This document shows, in pieces, positions 5,597-9,656 of a stretch of DNA of 9,656 nt. The position numbers and the translations under genes are program-made. This DNA is from Prevotellaceae bacterium (lineage in GTDB: Bacteria > Bacteroidota > Bacteroidia > Bacteroidales > UBA932). The notes beneath the pieces are model-generated. The model was not told the DNA's origin and ran no database searches. It saw nothing but the letters and a program-made list of their open reading frames with translations. Location: assembly GCA_031284065.1 (NCBI GenBank), contig JAITAP010000095.1, forward strand, positions 1 through 9,656, in the 5' to 3' direction. How positions within the stretch are numbered: the stretch's first letter is position 1; every line of letters begins with the position of its first letter.

Positions 5597-5705
5597 GGGA
5601 ATGGCGCTCCCCGTTCGGACGGGGGTTATACCTCGTTCCTCCCTGTTGGCGCGGGGCTTTGCCCCAGCGTCTCCCCACCCGTGTAGGGGCGCATCCCTGA
5701 CGGAA
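5597..5705. repeat. GC-rich multi-hairpin block, probable intergenic repeat
   Basis: Three consecutive strong stems are visible: CCCCGT-TCGG-ACGGGG (5609-5624), GGGGC-TTT-GCCCC (5653-5665, extendable past a bulged A), and CCCC...GGGG (5673-5689). The block ends in ATCCCTGACGGAATT and then A-rich sequence. It stands out against AT-rich surroundings on both sides of a divergent intergenic region. Its short open frames look like translated repeat, not protein genes. It could be a dispersed repeat of a different family from that at 599-811, or a structured RNA. Confidence 0.5.
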
Positions 5706-5796
5706 TTAAAAAAACACAAGAACGCTGATTTTTACTACCTTATAAATATAAAAAAATGTAAGAAGTTTATATTTAATCCATTAAGCCATTTTTGAG

Positions 5797-5824
5797 AGTT
5801 AAGTAAGTTTAAAAAACTTTAACT
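5797..5824. other. AT-rich hairpin in the divergent intergenic region
   Basis: AAGTTT-AAA-AAACTT (5805-5819) is a perfect stem, extended by AGTTA (5797-5801) and TAACT (5820-5824) with a 3-base bulge. It lies in the AT-rich part (5706-5855), in which I see no gene. A role is not evident. Confidence 0.3.
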
Positions 5825-5855
5825 GCCGAAAATACTGTGGCTTTCCCAAAAACGC

Positions 5856-5863
5856 TACATTTA
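5856..5863 (+). promoter_or_regulatory. Weak candidate -7 box for the nrnA-FKBP operon
   Basis: TACATTTA matches TAnnTTTG except for the last base, about 50 bp before the ATG at 5915. It is the best such match in this stretch, but no -33 element is clear. Confidence 0.25.
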
Positions 5864-5878
5864 TGGTTTCATTTTGGC

Positions 5879-5895
5879 AACCTCTCGCAGAGGTT
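5879..5895 (+). promoter_or_regulatory. Stem-loop in the nrnA leader
   Basis: AACCTCT-CGC-AGAGGTT is a perfect 7-bp stem with a 3-base loop, ending 19 bp before the ATG at 5915. It would lie in the 5' leader of the operon mRNA. A T-run (5907-5913) follows after an 11-base gap, so weak attenuation is conceivable but not shown. Confidence 0.4.
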
Positions 5896-5914
5896 TCTCC
5901 ATTAGATTTTTTTG

Positions 5915-6934
5915 ATGTTAACTTGGAAGAATAATATAGAGGCGTTACGAAACCTTCTGAGCAACGCCAGGCAATGTCTTGTAACGTCTCACGTCAACCC
6001 CGACGGGGACGCTGTGGGGGCGTCGCTGGCGTGGTGGAGCTACTTAAAGGCGGCTTACCCTGAAATGGAGGCGCGCGTGGCGTTTCCCAACCGGTGTCCG
6101 GAGTTTTTGAGGTGGGTAGAGGGCGCAGATCAGGCCATTGTGTACGCTGACGGCAGCGAATCGGCGCAGCGCTACATAAAAGGCTGCGACCTTATTTTTT
6201 GCCTCGATTTCAACGCTCTCAACCGCTTGGACGGCATGGGCGAGGCGCTGGCCAGCCACGCCGCGCCCCGCGTGCTGATTGACCACCACCGGCAGCCCGC
6301 CGACGAGTTCCAGCTTGCGTTTTCGGATATTTCCATGAGCTCCACCTCCGAATTTATTTACCGGATAGTGGCGGCGCTGGGCGGAAAACCGCTGCTGAGC
6401 AAGGGCGCAGCCGAAGCGCTGTACGCGGGGCTGGTAACCGATACAGGCTCGTTCAGCTTTGGCGTCAACACTCCGGAAACGTTTCGCATGGCGGCAGACC
6501 TCATGGAGCTTGGCATAGACAAAGACGAAATTGCAAACAAGATTTACGACAGCTACTCCGAAAAACGTATGCGCCTGCTGGGTTACTGCCTGCAAAGCAA
6601 AATGCGGGTATTCCCGAGGCACAGGGCGGCGTACGTTGCGCTTTCGCGAAGCGAGCTGGATGAATTTTGCTTTCAGCCCGGCGATACGGAGGGATTTGTA
6701 AACTTCCCGCTCTCCATAAAAAAAGTCAGGCTGTCGGCCTTGTTTATTGAGTCTGCGGATAAAACCCACATTCGCGTTTCGCTCAGGTCAAAGGGAAAAG
6801 ACCTTTCGGTGAGTGAGCTGGCGCGTAAATACTTCAACGGGGGAGGGCATTTCAACGCCTCAGGCGGAAAATATTTCGACTCTTTGAAAAATTGCGAAGA
6901 TTACTTTGAAAAAATCTTGAAGGACGAATTTTGA
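5915..6934 (+). CDS. nrnA: NrnA-type DHH/DHHA1 phosphoesterase (oligoribonuclease / pAp phosphatase)
   Basis: Members of this family degrade short RNA oligonucleotides (nanoRNA), and many dephosphorylate 3'-phosphoadenosine 5'-phosphate, with Mn2+ or similar metals, in the cytoplasm. With the ATG at 5915 (339 residues) the DHH motifs are SHVNPDGDAVGAS (25-37), LIFCLDFN (93-100; Asp98), LIDHHRQP (121-128; the DHH triad) and LYAGLVTDTGSFSF (169-182; Asp176). The C-terminal DHHA1 domain carries NGGGHFNASGG (308-318), the substrate-binding GGGH motif. Length and spacing are normal. An in-frame TTG lies directly before the ATG (5912), but the ATG is the better start. The TGA (6932-6934) overlaps the next ATG by one base. 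In Bacteroidetes this gene is commonly followed by an FKBP lipoprotein of the GldI type, as here. Which substrate is used cannot be told from the sequence. Confidence 0.9.
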   Translation: MLTWKNNIEALRNLLSNARQCLVTSHVNPDGDAVGASLAWWSYLKAAYPEMEARVAFPNRCPEFLRWVEGADQAIVYADGSESAQRYIKGCDLIFCLDFNALNRLDGMGEALASHAAPRVLIDHHRQPADEFQLAFSDISMSSTSEFIYRIVAALGGKPLLSKGAAEALYAGLVTDTGSFSFGVNTPETFRMAADLMELGIDKDEIANKIYDSYSEKRMRLLGYCLQSKMRVFPRHRAAYVALSRSELDEFCFQPGDTEGFVNFPLSIKKVRLSALFIESADKTHIRVSLRSKGKDLSVSELARKYFNGGGHFNASGGKYFDSLKNCEDYFEKILKDEF

Positions 6935-7563
6935 TGCTACCCAACCTACCCGACATATCCGGCACGTTGAAGAAAATTGTAGCGCTAACGCGCAATGCCT
7001 CATCTTTTTTTAGAACGCCGGGAGCACGGCGAAGCAAATTTTTGTTCATATATCTTACGTTTTTTGTACTTTTGCAGCTGCAATGCAGCCGACCGGAGCA
7101 ACAGCCATACGCGCCGGTCGTATCGCAGGGCAGGCAGCGGCTACAAAAGGTGAATAAGCTTTTGAGCGAAAAAGAGCAGGATATTCTGCAATCGTACGTC
7201 AACCGCCAGCAGCTGGATATGAAGCAAAGCAAGCTCGGCTACTTTTACCAGCTGGTAGAGGAGGGTAGGGGCGCGAAAATCTCAATAGATGACGCTGTGC
7301 AGCTGTACGGCAGCATTTTTTTGATAGACGGCACGCCATGCTACACCTACAGCGAGCAGCGCCCGCTGGAGGTGAGAGTGGGAAGCTTCGCCGACATTAC
7401 AGCTTTGAACACAGCTTTGACGGGCGTGCGGCAGGGAAGCCACCTGCGGCTTGTTGTTCCGGCTTACCTGGCGTTTGGGCTTTTGGGCGACGGCGATAAA
7501 GTACCGCCCCGCAGCCCGCTGGTTTGCGACTTTTGGGTGGGAGTGGTAGCGAAAAAAAAGTAG
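6934..7563 (+). CDS. gldI: GldI-like FKBP-type peptidyl-prolyl isomerase lipoprotein
   Basis: This is probably an envelope lipoprotein with one FKBP-type prolyl isomerase domain that helps exported proteins fold. In gliding flavobacteria GldI is needed for motility; in non-gliding relatives it is only a homologue. The hydrophobic segment FLFIYLTFFVLLQLQ (36-50) is followed by Cys51, an acceptable lipobox (LQLQC). The FKBP domain spans about residues 95-206. It has DAVQLYGSIFLIDGTPCY, VRQGSHLRLVVPAYLAFG and GDGDKVPPRSPLVCDFWV, the last resembling the GYYGDENKI...PLICEV end of GldI. The ATG overlaps the nrnA stop (TGATG), so translation is probably coupled. The 35 residues before the hydrophobic segment are odd for a lipoprotein signal, and an internal TTG (7042) would give a normal signal peptide. 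The usual active-site Trp and Asp of FKBPs are not found. Confidence 0.8.
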   Translation: MLPNLPDISGTLKKIVALTRNASSFFRTPGARRSKFLFIYLTFFVLLQLQCSRPEQQPYAPVVSQGRQRLQKVNKLLSEKEQDILQSYVNRQQLDMKQSKLGYFYQLVEEGRGAKISIDDAVQLYGSIFLIDGTPCYTYSEQRPLEVRVGSFADITALNTALTGVRQGSHLRLVVPAYLAFGLLGDGDKVPPRSPLVCDFWVGVVAKKK

Positions 7564-7611
7564 CCGGAGAGTATTAATGGCTGATTATTTTTCTTTAAAT
7601 TATTTCATTGT

Positions 7612-8553
7612 ATGAAGCTTGGCAACGCCACCGTGTACTTGACCCGTAGCTGGGCATGCAAGCCGGCCAACACCGGCTTCAGGCGCAGGCAGTTGTTGGC
7701 CGGAGTAGGGCTAATTATTGGATTGGTACAGCTTGCTTTTGGCGCAAAAGCACAAGCCTACACCCCGCTGAGCAGCGATATACGCTACTGCATTTACGCT
7801 CTGGGCGCGGGGAATGTAAAAATTGACAGGGGATGCTACGTAAGGCTTTCCGTGAGCGCAGCAACGCAGCAGGGGGCTAAAGTCTTTGAGCGCGTATGCT
7901 GGCTGCCGATAGGCGACGACCCGAGTGAAAATTCGCTCGAAGCAAGCCTTATGACTTTTTCGCGAGGCGACAGCGTGGGGCTTATAATGCCCGCAAGAAT
8001 ACTTTTGTCAAGCTTAATAAGCTTCCCCAAGGTAAAGGACGTAACCAACAGCGAACCGCTGCGGGTGAACATACGCGTGCTGCGCGTGGTAGAGTCCGAC
8101 ATTATTTTGGACGATGGCTACAAAAAATTCTGCGCGGACTACCTTGACTACGAAAAACGCTTAACCAACCTCTATTTGCGGCAACATGCGGATTTCAAAA
8201 AGGTGGGCGATATTTGGAAAAAGCGCAAGAAGCAGGGAAACGGCAAAAAACCGGAAAAATTTGGCGATGTAATGCACATTACCTATGAGGGGTTTTTTCT
8301 TAACGGCGCAAAATTCGACTCCAATGGGAAGGACGGGCAGCCTTTTCGCTACGTGAGGGGGCAGCAGTGGCAGCTGGTGGCGGGGCTGGTAACGGCGCTT
8401 GCATCCATGAGCGAAGGCGAAAGCGCAACGTTTATAGTGCCCTCGCCGCTCGCTTTCGGAGCAAAGGGGCTTGCCGACATTGTGCCGCCGTTCACCCCCG
8501 TAATATACGAAATAGAGGTGCAGAAGGTAACCAATGCAAACAATAAACAGTAA
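7612..8553 (+). CDS. Exported two-domain FKBP-type peptidyl-prolyl isomerase
   Basis: This is a predicted periplasmic prolyl isomerase or chaperone. The signal segment RRRQLLAGVGLIIGLVQLAF (24-43) ends in an AKAQA cleavage site (about 45-49). The n-region is long (23 residues) and includes RRQLL, resembling a twin-arginine motif. The first FKBP-like domain (about 57-160: GAGNVKIDRGCYVRLSV, TFSRGDSVGLIMPARILL, LRVNIRVLRVVES) is strongly degenerate. A charged helical linker (165-215, rich in Lys) leads to the second domain (218-306), with HITYEGFFLNGAKFDS, GQPFRYVRGQQW, MSEGESATFIVPSPLAFG and IVPPFTPVIYEIEV. This second domain keeps the FD of the active site, but Leu replaces the floor Trp. The layout fits the two-domain FKBP proteins known in Bacteroidetes. 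It lies 48 bp after the GldI-like gene and 6 bp before the next gene. A 7-bp stem (7660-7679) lies in the early coding region. Confidence 0.8.
   Translation: MKLGNATVYLTRSWACKPANTGFRRRQLLAGVGLIIGLVQLAFGAKAQAYTPLSSDIRYCIYALGAGNVKIDRGCYVRLSVSAATQQGAKVFERVCWLPIGDDPSENSLEASLMTFSRGDSVGLIMPARILLSSLISFPKVKDVTNSEPLRVNIRVLRVVESDIILDDGYKKFCADYLDYEKRLTNLYLRQHADFKKVGDIWKKRKKQGNGKKPEKFGDVMHITYEGFFLNGAKFDSNGKDGQPFRYVRGQQWQLVAGLVTALASMSEGESATFIVPSPLAFGAKGLADIVPPFTPVIYEIEVQKVTNANNKQ
7660..7679 (+). other. Stem-loop in the early coding region of the two-domain FKBP gene
   Basis: AAGCCGG-CCAACA-CCGGCTT is a perfect 7-bp GC-rich stem 48 bases after the annotated ATG. If the true start is further downstream (for example a TTG in the hydrophobic segment), it would be a leader hairpin. 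As annotated, it lies in the n-region of the signal sequence. Confidence 0.35.
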
Positions 8554-8559
8554 AATAAA

Positions 8560-9072
8560 TTGTCAAGGTCTAACTTATATGGCTTTTTTTGCATCCTGCT
8601 AACGCTTGCTCTTACGCCCTCGTGCAAGGAAGACGACACGGAGGAGAATCAGCGAAAGGATATTGAGCGCTACATTACCAACACGCTGCGGGCAACAGTT
8701 GACGAAAAGGACGGCGTGTACTACGTGCCTTTATCCGTCGATTCAAGCCCCGAACGGGTTGCGGTGGAGACGGGCGACCTCGTAACGCTGGAGTACGAGG
8801 CGATGACGCTGGGCGGCGTCCATTTTGCCACGAGCAACGACTCGATGGCCGTGAAATACAGCATAGATACAACGCCCGCAAGGAAGCTGGAGGTCGGCAG
8901 CGGCAAGCTCATAGCCGGATTGGACAGAGGTTTGCTGCGCATGGCGAAAGGCGAGCAAGCCGTGCTGCTGTTCCCGTTTACGCTGGGATACGGCGAAGAG
9001 CACGTAGGGTTGGCGCCTTCGCAATCGGCTTTAATATTCAATGTGCTTGTAACAGAAGTAGAGAAACGGTAG
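8560..9072 (+). CDS. Short FKBP-type lipoprotein, probable TTG start
   Basis: This is a predicted envelope lipoprotein with a single FKBP-fold domain. From TTG at 8560 the N-terminus is MSRSNLYGFFCILLTLALTPSC: one Arg, a hydrophobic core, then Cys22 as the lipidation site. The lipobox LTPSC is loose, with Thr at -3. No in-frame ATG exists between the preceding stop (8551-8553, same frame) and the signal core, so TTG is the best start. An acidic stretch, KEDDTEEN, follows the Cys. The domain (about 68-168) shows GDLVTLEYEAMTLGGVHF, KLEVGSGKLIAGLDRGL, MAKGEQAVLLFPFTLGYG and SALIFNVLVTEVEKR. The active-site Asp is replaced (HFATS) and the floor Trp is Leu (IAGLDRG), so isomerase activity may be weak. 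It lies 6 bp after the two-domain gene, so the genes are co-transcribed and maybe translationally coupled. Confidence 0.78.
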   Translation: MSRSNLYGFFCILLTLALTPSCKEDDTEENQRKDIERYITNTLRATVDEKDGVYYVPLSVDSSPERVAVETGDLVTLEYEAMTLGGVHFATSNDSMAVKYSIDTTPARKLEVGSGKLIAGLDRGLLRMAKGEQAVLLFPFTLGYGEEHVGLAPSQSALIFNVLVTEVEKR

Positions 9073-9104
9073 TTTAAAATTCAAATTTCGTGATTCACAA
9101 AAAA

Positions 9105-9656
9105 ATGGTTTGTCTAAAAAAATATTTTGCGCTGGCAGCAACGGCTGCGCTTGCCTTGCTGACTTCGCGCTGCGCGAAAAATCCCTCCGAATCGTGGCAG
9201 GATACCGAGCTGCAGTTGATAAAGTCCACCGTTAGGGTGCATTTTCCCAATGCTACGCCTATAAATGAAGACAGCAGCTTGTGGACGCTTGAACATCGTA
9301 AAAACGCTTCGGGAAATGAAGAAACGCCGCAGGAAGGGGCTTACGTGGAGTTTGGCTACGAAGGGAGGCTGCTTCCCATTTCGCAGAGCGTTGTGTACCA
9401 AACGAGCGACTCGCTGTCGGCTCACCGGCTGGGCACATTTTCCGCAGAAACGCACTACGCCCCCATATTTGCCTACTACCACAAAGATTACTTGCAGGAG
9501 GCCTTGCACGAAGCGCTTACGCAGATGAGCGTGGGCGATACCCTCACCGTGCTGTCGGCGTCGTGGCACGCCTTTGGCTCGTCGGGAACAACGGGCGTGG
9601 CGGCAAATACGCCGGTTATTTTTAAAGTTACCCTCAACGAAATTGTGGAAAATGCC
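9105..9656 (+). CDS. Fourth FKBP-like exported protein, 3' end beyond the window
   Basis: An open frame from ATG at 9105 runs 184 codons to the window edge without a stop. The N-terminus MVCLKKYFALAATAALALLTSRC is a signal peptide with Lys residues, a hydrophobic core and Cys23. The lipobox LTSRC has Arg just before the Cys, which is unusual, so lipidation is uncertain. The later part has the FKBP layout: GAYVEFGYEGRLL (about 78-90), VVYQTSD, YLQEALHEALTQMSVGDTLTVLSASWHAFGSSG (128-160) and NTPVIFKVTLNEIVE, the last being the final strand. The middle lacks the usual active-site residues. It lies 32 bp after the previous gene in the same direction, so it is the next member of the operon. The protein may end soon after the window or carry a second domain. 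Confidence 0.78.
   Translation, partial: MVCLKKYFALAATAALALLTSRCAKNPSESWQDTELQLIKSTVRVHFPNATPINEDSSLWTLEHRKNASGNEETPQEGAYVEFGYEGRLLPISQSVVYQTSDSLSAHRLGTFSAETHYAPIFAYYHKDYLQEALHEALTQMSVGDTLTVLSASWHAFGSSGTTGVAANTPVIFKVTLNEIVENA

Noticed and set aside
5454..5795. Several small frames in the divergent intergenic region, both strands
   Set aside because: They are translations of the GC-rich hairpin block and its borders, and none has a convincing start context or domain.
6044..6769. Minus-strand open frame of 241 codons
   Set aside because: It is antisense to the well-supported DHH phosphoesterase gene and has no recognisable protein features.

Overview
The window looks like a piece of a Bacteroidetes (probably Bacteroidales-like) chromosome. 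The evidence: two upstream boxes fit the Bacteroidetes -7 consensus TAnnTTTG (5550-5557 and 4144-4151, both minus strand); no Shine-Dalgarno motif precedes any start; a DHH phosphoesterase gene is followed directly by a GldI-like FKBP lipoprotein, a gene pair I associate with this phylum; and the outer-membrane PagL-like protein is of the long Bacteroidetes kind. The species cannot be named from the sequence. No integrase, transposase, tRNA, rRNA or CRISPR array was seen. Coding regions are GC-rich and the spacers are markedly AT-rich.

Left half (1-5454), all minus strand, in transcription order: a PagL/acyloxyacyl-hydrolase-like outer-membrane protein (4270-5454), hisA (3326-4018), a YghZ-type aldo/keto reductase (2220-3164), rarA (810-2087), and a thiamine pyrophosphokinase gene cut by the left edge (1-563). 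These are unrelated housekeeping functions, and the series is not a pathway operon. The three spacers hisA/reductase, reductase/rarA and rarA/thiN are built from the same modular repeat in one orientation. It consists of 7-bp AT-rich tandem units, a GTCCC(GCA/TGC)GGGAC hairpin, and (in two of the three) a 26-30 bp motif containing TTGTTGCAACGAGAGC. The heptamer end touches the 3' ends of hisA and the reductase gene and supplies or directly adjoins their stop codons. Both proteins end about 10 to 20 residues earlier than their families usually do. A perfect 30-bp inverted repeat of the third module encloses rarA.

Centre (5455-5914): a divergent intergenic region with a probable promoter for the PagL-like gene, a block of GC-rich hairpins (5597-5705) that looks like a second, different repeat, an AT-rich stretch, and a stem-loop just before the next gene.

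Right half (5915-9656), all plus strand: an NrnA-type DHH/DHHA1 phosphoesterase, then four consecutive exported FKBP-fold proteins (a GldI-like lipoprotein, a two-domain periplasmic protein, a short lipoprotein, and a fourth that runs off the right edge). Junctions are tight (1-bp overlap, then gaps of 48, 6 and 32 bp), so this is very likely one operon for envelope protein folding, with a cytoplasmic small-RNA/nucleotide phosphoesterase at its head. The FKBP domains differ strongly from each other, and most lack the usual active-site Trp and Asp.

The most unusual material is the modular intergenic repeat with its three-frame stop arrays, and the tandem run of divergent FKBP proteins.
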